Part shown: in pieces, positions 50,893 through 60,320 of the stretch | How positions within the stretch are numbered: the first letter of the stretch is position 1 | Layout of the letters: each line of letters begins with the position of its first letter | DNA from: Spirochaetota bacterium | GTDB lineage: Bacteria; Spirochaetota; UBA4802; UBA5550 | Direction: 5' to 3' | Length of the DNA: 64,000 nt | Assembly: GCA_024276015.1 (NCBI GenBank) | Contig: JAJRXZ010000026.1 | Span: forward strand, 1-64,000 | Made by a program: the position numbers and the translations under genes | Notes under the pieces: generated by a model | Told to the model about the DNA's origin: nothing | What the model saw: only the letters and a program-made list of their open reading frames with translations | Database searches by the model: none

Positions 50893-52969
50893 GACCCCCT
50901 TAAAAGAGACTGCAGTTCCTTCTCTGTTTATTCTGTTAATTACCGTTTCATCCATCCTGTTCGGATATGCACAGAAAAGTCTCTCATTCTCGGGTATAAC
51001 TGTTTTAGTTACCTCGCTGTTGCTGCTCCCTTTTGTATATAAAAACTCCATTAAAAAAGATACAAAAAAAGGATCCGGAAAAGGAGGGATCAAAGTTCTG
51101 TCAAACTTACTGCCTCTCCTTTTTCTCATTACAATATCAGTAATAATTTCATTTACGCTGATAAATAGAATCCATCACATCATAAATACCAAGCCTGCAG
51201 CAAAGACTGCAGGTTTAAATAATCGCTTCTACGGATCGGTTCTTAAAGTATTTAAAAGAAGATATAATAACGAAGTAATTATAAAATTTGCACAAAACAA
51301 AGAGAATCTCTATTTAAAAAACAATATAACCCGAATTGCATATATTGACAGCAATCTGCCTGTTGATAAAGACGATATAATTGAGTTTAAAGCAAATCTA
51401 AAAAGAATAAATATCGATGAAATTTCCAGTACCTATGAGCTCCAATTGTTCAGAAAAGGCATATCCTACAAAATAAATATTATAAGATCCCATATCAATA
51501 TAATCGGTAAAGCCAAAAAGAATATAATATCAAAGATTAAATTAAAGCTTAAAGATGCTATTGAACATAATTTTTCACCTGAAACAGCATCTTTATTAAA
51601 GGCGCTATATTTCGGCAACAGGAATTATATTGATAAAACAACAATAAATGATTTTAAAAGGGCAGGATTGTTACATCTCTTATCCGCTAGCGGACTCCAT
51701 GTAGGAATTCTGGCAGCGGTACCTCTTCTCATATTCGGTTTTTTCAGGCTGAATAAAAGATCAGCTCTTGTTTCTGCATTTATCATTATAATGATCTACC
51801 TTTATATTACTTCCTTCCCTGTTTCTCTTCTCAGGGCTTCTATTATGTTCGGAGTTTATTCCCTCCAGGAAATATTAGATTTGAACAAAAATATTTATAA
51901 TACACTTTTTATAAGCGCAATCATAATTCTGATTATGTCTCCCTTTGAGCTCTACAATCCGGGATTCCAATTAAGTTTCGGCGCAACAATGGGCATACTG
52001 CTCTTCTTTAAAAAATACAGAGAGAGCTTCTCATATCTGCCGGACTTCCTTGCCGATTCAATATCTGTAACACTTTCTGCACAACTGATTGTAATGCCCG
52101 TAATTCTTTTTCACATGGGAGAGATAAATCTTTCAGGTTTTATCTCTAATATAATAGCAGTACCTTTAACAGGAATAATTCTGATATCCTCATTATTTGT
52201 TATCTGCATATCCTTTCTCTATAGGGGAGCCGCAGAAATAGCGGGAATATTTACCGACAGAATATATATCTTAAACAGGTATTTTATCAAGGCAATGTCT
52301 TCGCTTAACTGTCATTACACTGTTGATAATGTTGATCTTTTCTTAGTAATGGCATTTGTGTTTTTATTTATTCCCCTGTTGCCGAATCTATATAAAAGAA
52401 AAATGGCCTCTCTATGGGTCTTTGTATCTCTTTTTATAATGTGGAGCCTTTTAAAACCCGGATACTCATCTGCAAAAAATGAAATCGCAATAATCAATCA
52501 TCGGAAGGGGAAAACTCTTGTCATTAAAGAAGACAGAAAGATCGCCCTAATCGGCCAGCTGCCCCCTCTGAAAGAGACAATGAAACTGGCTGCCTATCTG
52601 GAAAGATATAGTTTTGAAAATTTCAGCATTTTTGTAATGTATCCGGATTTCAGCAATATTACGGCAAGTTCTTATTTGATCAAAAAATTTGTAATTTCAA
52701 AGTGTTTCATGTCATCAAATTTCTTCTTTTCAAAGCATACAAAGAAGTTCTTTCAACTGATTGATATGGAAAAGATAGTGCTTACCATATATGATCCTAA
52801 TAAATTAAACAATTCGGATTCTCATCAAAAAACCTTTTATGAGAATACCGATATTGTCTCTTTTGACAATATAATGTTTATATATAATATGCTGATAAAT
52901 AAAAATAAGGACGGCAATGTGCTCAGATCCTATTATCCTGATATATCATTAAAAGAGACTGTTCTTTAA
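50879..52969 (+). CDS. comEC: ComEC/Rec2-family membrane protein without a metallo-hydrolase domain
   Basis: 696 aa. About two N-terminal helices, an OB-like exported domain (about 110-215), and the competence domain with FKRAGLLHLLSASGLHVGI and LRASIMFGVYSLQEILDL among eight or more membrane helices. In competent bacteria this protein forms the DNA uptake channel. The C-terminal 180 residues follow the position of the usual metallo-beta-lactamase domain but show no HxHxDH motif. The start appears to be TTG at 50879, overlapping the barrel gene by 14 bases; there is no in-frame ATG nearby. Confidence 0.82.
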   Translation: MEEYKTPLKETAVPSLFILLITVSSILFGYAQKSLSFSGITVLVTSLLLLPFVYKNSIKKDTKKGSGKGGIKVLSNLLPLLFLITISVIISFTLINRIHHIINTKPAAKTAGLNNRFYGSVLKVFKRRYNNEVIIKFAQNKENLYLKNNITRIAYIDSNLPVDKDDIIEFKANLKRINIDEISSTYELQLFRKGISYKINIIRSHINIIGKAKKNIISKIKLKLKDAIEHNFSPETASLLKALYFGNRNYIDKTTINDFKRAGLLHLLSASGLHVGILAAVPLLIFGFFRLNKRSALVSAFIIIMIYLYITSFPVSLLRASIMFGVYSLQEILDLNKNIYNTLFISAIIILIMSPFELYNPGFQLSFGATMGILLFFKKYRESFSYLPDFLADSISVTLSAQLIVMPVILFHMGEINLSGFISNIIAVPLTGIILISSLFVICISFLYRGAAEIAGIFTDRIYILNRYFIKAMSSLNCHYTVDNVDLFLVMAFVFLFIPLLPNLYKRKMASLWVFVSLFIMWSLLKPGYSSAKNEIAIINHRKGKTLVIKEDRKIALIGQLPPLKETMKLAAYLERYSFENFSIFVMYPDFSNITASSYLIKKFVISKCFMSSNFFFSKHTKKFFQLIDMEKIVLTIYDPNKLNNSDSHQKTFYENTDIVSFDNIMFIYNMLINKNKDGNVLRSYYPDISLKETVL

Positions 52970-53006
52970 CAGGCAATTTGATTCTTATTAAATGACGAAA
53001 GCAGAT

Positions 53007-55229
53007 CTACTTCTTTTTTCTGATAAATCTTACCAGTGAGGGCCATCCGTTAATAACGTGCGAATTGTTGACAGATTTTTTCAGTATAAAATCCTCTCCT
53101 TCAAGCAGTTGAGCCTTAAATGGGAGAGTTATCATAATATCAGGGGGAATATATTTCGGAAGTTCATCAAAGTGAAATTGTATTTCATTGGTTGTGGCTT
53201 TCATTTTAAAATTTATTTTGCCGAATCTGGAAGGCGCATCCTTAACAATTATTTCCCGCCCCGATTTAAACCAGTCTTCAACCGGTATTGGGAATATGTC
53301 CAGTCTGTCCTTTGTATCAATAAAGAGCATATTCCTTATAAATATAAAAAAGAGAGCACTTGCCGATTTGGAACAGCCCTCTCCCCAACAGCCATAGCCG
53401 GTGGAAGGGTTAACAAATTCAGGCAGAGTGCAGCTCTCTCCTCCAAACTTAGATAGATCATCTATCACACCGAGAGCCCTTCTGTCCTTTAATGCCAGCA
53501 GATTATTAGCCAGTATCAGATTAGAGATAATATCAATCCCAAGGGATCTGTTAAATAATTCGGTTCCGTTAAAATAATCAATTATTTTATCTATTACTAT
53601 TTTTAACCGGTCGCTTTTTGAAATATTGAGCCTGTAAGGAAAACCTGAAACCATATCCATATAGAAAAAATCATCTGTAATCGATTTTTTTTCATATCCG
53701 GAAAGATAAGCAGCGTACATATTTTGGAGCCTTTCGGACTCCCCTGCAAATGCAGCCTCATCTCCGAAAATACCGAGACACCTGGCCATATAGGAACACT
53801 GGTCAAGAGCAAAGGAGAGCAATATTATGTCATGGAAATGAGCTCTATCCTGATAAAAGAAATCCAATGAATTTTCTTTTAAACTGTTAATATTTTTTAT
53901 TTTCTCAGAATATTTCAATATCTTCTCAGCAATTGTTTTAAACAGACTGTTATAATTCAATTGGAGATAATCGAGGTCACGCGTGTGCAAAAAGTAATCT
54001 GCGAAGGATACAATAAAATAACAGTAAACAATTGCAAAATTGAAGTCCGCTTCCTGCTCCTTTACAGTATATTTACCGATCAAATCCGCTATTAACCCTT
54101 TTGATTCATTAAAATACCCCATTCTGTTGTAGCCTGCAATTATATATGAGATCTCTCTCCATTTTGCAATATATGCGGTATTTAATGAGAGTTCCTTTTT
54201 AATATAATTCAGCGTTGATAACTTTGAACAATAAAACCAGCTTATTAGTTTATCATCCGGTATCTTTATGTTCATACCGGAATTGATCCTGATCTTTGAA
54301 TATTCATGATATTCCTTTTCAAGCTCTTTGAAATTCATTTTAAGAGAAGACAAATTACCTTTACCGCTTAACATAACTCTGAAGTGGAAAATATTTTTCC
54401 CCTTTGTTATATTATATCCGAACAGCATAGTGCTCATATACTGGCTGCACCTGACATTATAAGAATTCTTTTCAATACTTTTGAGGTCAACATCTCCTGA
54501 CTCTCCATTGCCTGTTAAAACGAATACCGGGTCGCCCGATAAAGCAAGGGATCTTCTTCCGTTTATACTGACAAGTTTGCCGCTTTTACTGTAATCTATT
54601 GAACCGATACTGCCTATAACCAGTTGGTTGTAAGGCCGTACCGCAAGAATAAGATAAGCATCTTTTGCCTGCCCCTTAAGGGAAAGCAGAACCTCCACAA
54701 CCGCTTCATCAACCGTACTCTTTGCACCGTAAATTTTCTGTTTTAAATTAAAGAGTTTATTTTCCAGGTTAACTTCAATATTGGAGGTGCTGAGATCAGA
54801 TCTGACTGACACATCGTCAATATTCTCCTGGGCTCTGTATAATTGTCCCCCCTTTAAAATCCAGAATTCCAGGGACCAATTGTCATAAGATATTGAAATG
54901 GCCCCTGACGGATCGATACAGAGCTCTTCATCAGAGATAAAGGTGGTGAACGCGGTCCACTGTCTCACTCTGTTATTACACAGATAAAGAGGAGTTATAA
55001 GGTTCAAATGATTGAATGATCTATTGTCTATATTTTGATTTTGCACCCAGACAGGCCATCTGAAACTTGAAAATTTTTGGAAACGAATGTAATTTTCAAT
55101 TCCATAGATCAAATCTTTCCCTGAATATTTAACTTTATCCCTGTCAAGACCGGCAAGCCTTAAATCTGAAATATTTACTAACGAATCTGATTCTCTATTC
55201 TTTCCTTCGCGAAATTTAAAAGCTTTCAA
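53007..55229 (-). CDS. Large protein resembling six-hairpin (alpha/alpha)6 glycosidases
   Basis: 740 aa without a signal peptide. An N-terminal beta-rich part (about 1-330) and a long helical part (about 340-640) resemble the beta-sandwich plus (alpha/alpha)6 barrel layout of GH15/GH78-like enzymes. The segment LPEFVNPSTGYGCWGEGCSKSASALFF (about 620-646) is the typical helix-pair near the barrel end, and a final beta-sandwich follows. Catalytic acids cannot be identified by eye, so enzymatic activity is unproven. TTG is the only start near the upstream STAS gene (15 bases after its stop). Last gene of the cluster beginning at 59423. Confidence 0.6.
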   Translation of the reverse strand: MKAFKFREGKNRESDSLVNISDLRLAGLDRDKVKYSGKDLIYGIENYIRFQKFSSFRWPVWVQNQNIDNRSFNHLNLITPLYLCNNRVRQWTAFTTFISDEELCIDPSGAISISYDNWSLEFWILKGGQLYRAQENIDDVSVRSDLSTSNIEVNLENKLFNLKQKIYGAKSTVDEAVVEVLLSLKGQAKDAYLILAVRPYNQLVIGSIGSIDYSKSGKLVSINGRRSLALSGDPVFVLTGNGESGDVDLKSIEKNSYNVRCSQYMSTMLFGYNITKGKNIFHFRVMLSGKGNLSSLKMNFKELEKEYHEYSKIRINSGMNIKIPDDKLISWFYCSKLSTLNYIKKELSLNTAYIAKWREISYIIAGYNRMGYFNESKGLIADLIGKYTVKEQEADFNFAIVYCYFIVSFADYFLHTRDLDYLQLNYNSLFKTIAEKILKYSEKIKNINSLKENSLDFFYQDRAHFHDIILLSFALDQCSYMARCLGIFGDEAAFAGESERLQNMYAAYLSGYEKKSITDDFFYMDMVSGFPYRLNISKSDRLKIVIDKIIDYFNGTELFNRSLGIDIISNLILANNLLALKDRRALGVIDDLSKFGGESCTLPEFVNPSTGYGCWGEGCSKSASALFFIFIRNMLFIDTKDRLDIFPIPVEDWFKSGREIIVKDAPSRFGKINFKMKATTNEIQFHFDELPKYIPPDIMITLPFKAQLLEGEDFILKKSVNNSHVINGWPSLVRFIRKKK

Positions 55230-55244
55230 TATAATTATCCGAAT

Positions 55245-55589
55245 CTATTCATTTTTAAATGCCTCAAGAGCATCTTCTTCAGTATCATATATATCAAACA
55301 TATCCATGAGTTCAACGACTTCGAATATCTTTTTTACCGCATTATTCATTTCGCATAGTTTCAATTTCCTTTTTGATTCTTTCAATATCCTCATAGTCGA
55401 TACAAAAATCCTCAATCCCGAACTGCTCATATATTCAACTTTTTTCAAATTTAAAAGCAAATGGTCGCCGGGATTATTTTCAATTATTTTATTGATCTCC
55501 TTTTCTATATCAACCGACAAATGCACATCCAGTCTGCCGGAAAGCTCTATTACCCAGACATTATCAATTTTTTTTGTATTAAGTTTCAT
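55245..55589 (-). CDS. STAS-domain anti-sigma-factor antagonist
   Basis: 114 aa, a single SpoIIAA-type STAS domain: LNTKKIDNVWVIELSGRLD at the start, then LLLNLKKVEYMSSSGLRIFVST (about 44-65) with the phosphorylatable Ser in the SSSGL loop, and KLKLCEMNNAVKKIFEVVEL. Such proteins bind and release anti-sigma kinases in phosphorylation-controlled switches. No kinase or phosphatase gene is adjacent. GGAG (in GATGGAGTAA) precedes the ATG. Followed by the glycosidase-like gene in 15 bases. Confidence 0.9.
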   Translation of the reverse strand: MKLNTKKIDNVWVIELSGRLDVHLSVDIEKEINKIIENNPGDHLLLNLKKVEYMSSSGLRIFVSTMRILKESKRKLKLCEMNNAVKKIFEVVELMDMFDIYDTEEDALEAFKNE

Positions 55590-55665
55590 ATTTACTCCAT
55601 CTTTTCAGGTCATTTTAGTATAGAAATATTATTTTAATATGTTAATTAATCAATTAAAAAATATA

Positions 55666-56172
55666 TTATTCCAGACCGCTTCCGGCCTGTTTTTTTGTAA
55701 TTGCCAAACCTACGGCTGTAAGAAGACAAATCAGACTAAAAACGATACCCAGTATAACAACCGGCAAATGGATCGTATTGCCGGCTGAGATCAACTTTCC
55801 GTCAACAGTTACTATTTCTCCGGCAGTAAGCATCCTGATAAAACCATTATACATAAAAAGCGCGCCTGCCAGAAACGGAAAAATTAACCCGTTATAATAA
55901 ATAAGCCCCCTGTATCTCAGAGGTTCAAATAAGGGCATTATCATTGCAAGTCCCGATGTAAAAACAAGAGCGGAAAAACCTCTTGTCAGATAGTAGAGAG
56001 GCGCAACAAGCTCATTATCTCTTACAAGATCAAGCCAGTTTTCAGAAACATTCTCCGCAAATATTTTAAGCAGACTAACGGGGCTGATATAGAGGAATAA
56101 TCCCAAAAGTATATATATCAAACCGGTAAGCAGAACAATTCCCTGCAAAATATTTGTTGCTCTTGATCTCAT
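55666..56172 (-). CDS. Four-helix integral membrane protein of unknown function
   Basis: About 168 aa with four predicted transmembrane helices (roughly 8-30, 58-80, 88-108 and 135-160 from the chosen start) and one polar loop (GEIVTVDGKLISAGNT). I start at the ATG at 56172 because GGGAGGG lies about 8 bases before it; the ORF is open eight codons further. No family recognised. Lies between the cNMP/ParA/patatin-like gene (65-base gap) and the STAS gene (76-base gap). Confidence 0.65.
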   Translation of the reverse strand: MRSRATNILQGIVLLTGLIYILLGLFLYISPVSLLKIFAENVSENWLDLVRDNELVAPLYYLTRGFSALVFTSGLAMIMPLFEPLRYRGLIYYNGLIFPFLAGALFMYNGFIRMLTAGEIVTVDGKLISAGNTIHLPVVILGIVFSLICLLTAVGLAITKKQAGSGLE

Positions 56173-56237
56173 TATAAGTCCCTCCCTATTCAGCAAACAA
56201 TTTAATCAATTAATATATATCCGATCAGATTTATTCT

Positions 56238-58064
56238 TTATTTGATATCATTATCGTTCAACAATTTAATTGAATTTTTTTCAGAATTTTCTATAATCCG
56301 ATCAATTTTCATATCTTTTTCGGATACCTCAATGGAAAGGTTCTTATCTGCCAGTTCAGTTCCCTTTTCAAGAATCTGATCATTATCAAATAATTCAATA
56401 TATGACCTAAAAAAATTGAGCAGCCTCTTTTCTCTGAATTTTAATTTTTCTCTGTTGTTGATCGAAACATAAAAAATCTCGTCAATATCAGCTCTGAAAA
56501 GATCTTCAACTTTTACTCTCTTTGAAGGATAACCGGAATTAAATTCAATATTATTGATCTTTTCCGATTCAAAAACAGGATGCATTAAAAAAGAAGCTCC
56601 TGCAAGCTGCTTCATGTAACCGGTACTGAATATCTTTCTGCCGCCCTGTTCCGATCTGCTTAAAAGGACAACCGGTAAACTCTTAAATTTTTCAATTCTG
56701 GTATTTGAGCATATCTCAGAAAAATATTTTGCAATATTATTTTTCTTAAAAACATAATTCTCCGGGAAGACAATGTTTAAAAGAGTATTAATTCTTTCTT
56801 CAGAATAAAGATCTTTGACTTTTTTCACAAAGCCCGCATCATCTCTGCTTAAAAGATACAGCGTTATTAAAATATAACTAAAGGATGATGAATACAAAAA
56901 ATCAATATTAATATCTCTTTTATCCAGGGCTTTGAAAAAACCGGCAAAGACAACGGATTCTATCAGATTCGTTTCGCAGACAATAGCCCTCTTTTTCTCG
57001 GTAATAAGGCTTATATACTCACTCATACCGCCCGAATCATTCAGAAACTTAATAATTTCGGAAACTCCTCGATCTCTGTCAATATTAAATTTTTCAAAAA
57101 TTAAGCCTCCCTCAACCTTGTGCTGTTTCCCTGAAAAAAACTCATTCTTAACATAATATACCCTCTGCCCTGCTGAACAATTGCTGTCAAAAAGATTATA
57201 AATACTATTATAATCTTTGGGTCTGTCAACTATACAGAAAATCTTATCTGAGAGTTTTAACATTTCATCCCTGAGAGCATGATCATAATCGGACAAATCA
57301 ACCAGTATATATCTATATCTGCCGGACAGAGCAAAGAGTACGGGAGATATTATTTCAGGATTGACCTTAACCTTGGATCCGAAAGATATATTAATCAAAT
57401 CAAGATTATCATTGACCCTCTCTATTTTCTCATCAATAATTTTAGCCGACGGATTATCGACCTGTTTTTGAGAAAGAGGCGAAGTGATCTTTTTATCGAA
57501 GAAATCGAAAACAGATTCACCTGTATAAGAAAGATCCAGAATTATAGATTTCCCATGATCAGAGAGAGAAAGTCCCATAAGAGCTGACAAGAGGGTTTTG
57601 CCGCATTTATTGTAAATGCTGTAAATCGAGATCACCCGGCTCATCTCATTGAAAAATCTGCCTGCAGAGGTTGAAATGCGGAAACCCATTTTGTCAATTG
57701 CCTTAATATAGCCTCTTGCCCCTTTCCAGGTGCCGATAAAAAATTTATATATATCCTCCTCGTTGAATATCAGCAATGTGGAATCTTTTACAGCTTTAAT
57801 TGACCCGCTCTGTCTGTTATCGGTAAAGGGGATACTGCCGAAATATGATCCCGGGGGGAGGTAAACAATCTCTTTTTTACCAAAAACTTCGATCTCAAAT
57901 ATCCCATTAATGACTACGTTAAGAGATCTGGTCTTTTTTAAATCAAAAATCTGATCCCTTTTTATTCTTGAAATACGTCCTATCTTATGGAGATGAGATA
58001 TTTCAGTATCGGTACAATGTCTGAGAAAGGGGATGTCGGAGAGTATTTTCCTGATAAAACTCAT
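56238..58064 (-). CDS. Degenerate cNMP-binding / ParA-like / patatin-like three-domain protein
   Basis: 608 aa, cytosolic. N-terminal cyclic-nucleotide-binding fold (about 10-115) with YLPPGSYFGSIPF in place of the usual FGE motif. A ParA/MinD-like domain (about 143-345) follows, with a deviant Walker A NKCGKT (152-157) and a Walker-B-like YILVDLSDYD (252-261). The C-terminal domain (about 358-550) aligns in order with patatins such as the gene at 15173, but the oxyanion loop reads CETNLIES, the GxSxG elbow reads SSSFS (392-396) and the DGG Asp is replaced in FNSG (N509). So the fold seems kept and the catalysis lost. The arrangement resembles NTE/Rv2565-type cNMP-patatin proteins. Starts 9 bases after the TPR-Mrr-like gene. 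Confidence 0.7.
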   Translation of the reverse strand: MSFIRKILSDIPFLRHCTDTEISHLHKIGRISRIKRDQIFDLKKTRSLNVVINGIFEIEVFGKKEIVYLPPGSYFGSIPFTDNRQSGSIKAVKDSTLLIFNEEDIYKFFIGTWKGARGYIKAIDKMGFRISTSAGRFFNEMSRVISIYSIYNKCGKTLLSALMGLSLSDHGKSIILDLSYTGESVFDFFDKKITSPLSQKQVDNPSAKIIDEKIERVNDNLDLINISFGSKVKVNPEIISPVLFALSGRYRYILVDLSDYDHALRDEMLKLSDKIFCIVDRPKDYNSIYNLFDSNCSAGQRVYYVKNEFFSGKQHKVEGGLIFEKFNIDRDRGVSEIIKFLNDSGGMSEYISLITEKKRAIVCETNLIESVVFAGFFKALDKRDINIDFLYSSSFSYILITLYLLSRDDAGFVKKVKDLYSEERINTLLNIVFPENYVFKKNNIAKYFSEICSNTRIEKFKSLPVVLLSRSEQGGRKIFSTGYMKQLAGASFLMHPVFESEKINNIEFNSGYPSKRVKVEDLFRADIDEIFYVSINNREKLKFREKRLLNFFRSYIELFDNDQILEKGTELADKNLSIEVSEKDMKIDRIIENSEKNSIKLLNDNDIK

Positions 58065-58073
58065 CAGATTATA

Positions 58074-59423
58074 TTATATCTTCTTCAGGATTTCTATTAA
58101 ATCACTTTTGGATAAAATTTCAATGGGTCTTGTATTGGCAAAATCAACAGCTTTTGAAGAATACTCGCCTGTTGAAATTATCATAACCCTTGAAGCGTTT
58201 TTTAATTTCATTGACTCGTGCAGCTTCCTTAAAAGTGATTCCTGTACTTTGTCTGTTGTGCGGATAAACCTTATTATTCTATTTGTCTGCCTTGTGTTGC
58301 GCCATTTGCCCTCTGTTTCATTAGCAATGATCTCGATCTCAGTATCGCTGATTATCTCAATATCACTTACGTTAAAACCCATTGCCTGAACCATCTTACG
58401 GCACATGTGCTCAAACTTCGAAAGTCCCGCTATCATAAAATCTTTTATCCTGTCGTCCTGTCTGAATTCGGCAAATTTCTTTAACTTCTCCTGCACATCT
58501 CTGAATTTAGGATTTACTGCAGAAATTTTTTCCCAGTTAGTAATAGCGGAGTGAACGTCTCTTAACTTCTCCTGACATTCTGCAAGGAAATACCTCAGGT
58601 TCAATTCGGTAACGGACCCGCTTCTAACATATTTCAAACCTCTTTCAAACTCTTGAACCGCTTTTGGGAAATGCCCCCGTTCCATATGACAGGAACCCTT
58701 TGCAAGAAAACATTTTACTCTCAGCTCTTCACTCTTTTGAGCGGTCTCAAACTCCTTAATGGCCCATTCATAATCGTTAAGCTGTCTCAATACAAGGCCC
58801 AAAAAATAATGAGCTCTGTAATTCTGCGGATCCTGTTTTAAGACATTGATAAACATCTGCTTTGCATCCTGATAGATCCCGCTTTTATAGAGGATCTGAC
58901 CGAGATAGTAGTATGACATTTCATGCCTTGGGTTCACAGCAATGCTCTTTTTTAAAAAACCGGACGCCTTTTCCATTACTCCCAGATCATAAAAGATCAA
59001 CCCCAGTTCAAAATAGTTAACATAATTGTCAGGTTCCAGTTTGGTTAATATGAGATACTCTTTTTTAGCCTCTTCAATGGATTTCCTTTCTTTAAACAAT
59101 CTTGCAAGATTTGCTCTTACCTCCGTTTCTTTTATCTTATCAGTATATCTTCCGAGCCGCAGCACCTGTCTGTACTCGATTATTGCATACTGGCTGTTCT
59201 TTTCCAGATCATAAGCTTTTGCCAGCAAGAAATGAGCATAAGCATTTCTGTCGTCTTTTTCAATAAGTTCATTCAATTTTTTTATTGCCGGTTTTGTCTG
59301 ACCGTTTTCAATCATCCTGGCAATCTCCTCAATCTTCTTTGGAATAATTATACTGCTGAAAATATAGAACACAATTATCCCCAGAATAATAAAGAGTACA
59401 AAAATCATTACATAAGTGATCAT
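58074..59423 (-). CDS. Membrane-anchored TPR protein with a C-terminal Mrr-like nuclease fold
   Basis: 449 aa. One N-terminal transmembrane helix (about 4-26), about eight TPRs (about 33-310), and a last domain (about 330-449) resembling the type IV restriction endonuclease Mrr catalytic domain: FEHMCRKMVQAMGFNV, TEIEIIANE (where D of the core is Glu), NRIIRFIR (where QxK is expected), MIISTGEYSSKAVDFAN and IEILSKSDLIEIL. The catalytic QxK lysine is missing, so nuclease activity is unlikely. First gene of the five-gene minus-strand cluster. Confidence 0.72.
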   Translation of the reverse strand: MITYVMIFVLFIILGIIVFYIFSSIIIPKKIEEIARMIENGQTKPAIKKLNELIEKDDRNAYAHFLLAKAYDLEKNSQYAIIEYRQVLRLGRYTDKIKETEVRANLARLFKERKSIEEAKKEYLILTKLEPDNYVNYFELGLIFYDLGVMEKASGFLKKSIAVNPRHEMSYYYLGQILYKSGIYQDAKQMFINVLKQDPQNYRAHYFLGLVLRQLNDYEWAIKEFETAQKSEELRVKCFLAKGSCHMERGHFPKAVQEFERGLKYVRSGSVTELNLRYFLAECQEKLRDVHSAITNWEKISAVNPKFRDVQEKLKKFAEFRQDDRIKDFMIAGLSKFEHMCRKMVQAMGFNVSDIEIISDTEIEIIANETEGKWRNTRQTNRIIRFIRTTDKVQESLLRKLHESMKLKNASRVMIISTGEYSSKAVDFANTRPIEILSKSDLIEILKKI

Positions 59424-59639
59424 CTGCCAAATAACCCGAACATTATTTTTATTGTGCTGTAAATCATACTTGATTTATTTTATATATTATCGGTATTTTC
59501 AAATAAGATCTTCTTAAAAAACCGGTTCCTGAAATAAACAACTTTTTGGTAAGAAGAACACCCTCCAGAATAGATAATGTCAAAAGATATTATGACCGGT
59601 TCAAAATTAAATACAACAATAAAAAGTTTTAAATTTATA

Positions 59640-59672
59640 TTGACAAAAGTACGCCCTAAAAGAAATTATATA
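59640..59672 (+). promoter_or_regulatory. Putative promoter of tRNA-Ala
   Basis: TTGACA at 59640-59645, followed by AATTAT (59664-59669, 18-base spacer) or TTATAT (59667-59672). The tRNA starts at 59679. The same TTGACA is found before the other tRNA loci in the window. Confidence 0.42.
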
Positions 59673-59678
59673 AAAAAC

Positions 59679-59751
<73 letters not shown>

Positions 59752-59790
59752 AAACGTTAAACAAATACACAACTCTCCGCTGCCTTAATT

Positions 59791-60294
59791 TTATTCATTA
59801 CTAAACTTTTCTTCGGATTCATCGCCGTGGATAGTTTTCACTTTCTCAACAAAGTATCTCTTTTTACCTGCAGGGATCGTAAATTCAACCTTATCACCTG
59901 CTTTTTTATTCTGTAAAGCAATGCCGATAGGAGAAGATAAGGAAATTTTTCCTTCCGAAGGACTTATTTCGTCTGAAGATACAATTGTAAAGTTGATCCT
60001 GTCTTCAGATTCAAGGTCAATTACTGTTACTTCAGAGCCAAAACCTATTTTGTCTTTCGGGATGTCCGACAGGTTCAGATCGTTCAATTTGGCAAGCTGT
60101 TCCGAGAATTGAGCAATCCTTGCCTTAACAAAGGATTGACGTTCTCTTGCAGCATGATATTCGGCATTTTCTTTTAAGTCCCCATAGGATCTGGCTTTTG
60201 AAATAATTTTAGGCAATTCCACCTTAAATTCATACTTCAGTTTTTCCAGTTCTTCTTTTATTGCCGCTTTTTTGGCTTCGATGTCACTACTCAT
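59791..60294 (-). CDS. greA: Transcription elongation factor GreA
   Basis: Stimulates RNA cleavage by backtracked RNA polymerase. 167 aa, the family length. N-terminal coiled coil with ARSYGDLKENAEYHAARERQ (about 33-52), which includes the acidic tip residues, and a C-terminal FKBP-like domain (VTVIDLESEDRINFTIVSSDE; SPIGIALQNKKAGDKVEF). GAGAG precedes the ATG. A 42-codon ORF lies just upstream on the same strand. Confidence 0.95.
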   Translation of the reverse strand: MSSDIEAKKAAIKEELEKLKYEFKVELPKIISKARSYGDLKENAEYHAARERQSFVKARIAQFSEQLAKLNDLNLSDIPKDKIGFGSEVTVIDLESEDRINFTIVSSDEISPSEGKISLSSPIGIALQNKKAGDKVEFTIPAGKKRYFVEKVKTIHGDESEEKFSNE

Positions 60295-60320
60295 ACCGCT
60301 CTCCTTAAAATATGACAGAT

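Noticed and set aside
58653-59214. Plus-strand ORFs opposite the TPR-Mrr-like gene
   Set aside because: Antisense shadows of TPR repeats without RBS.
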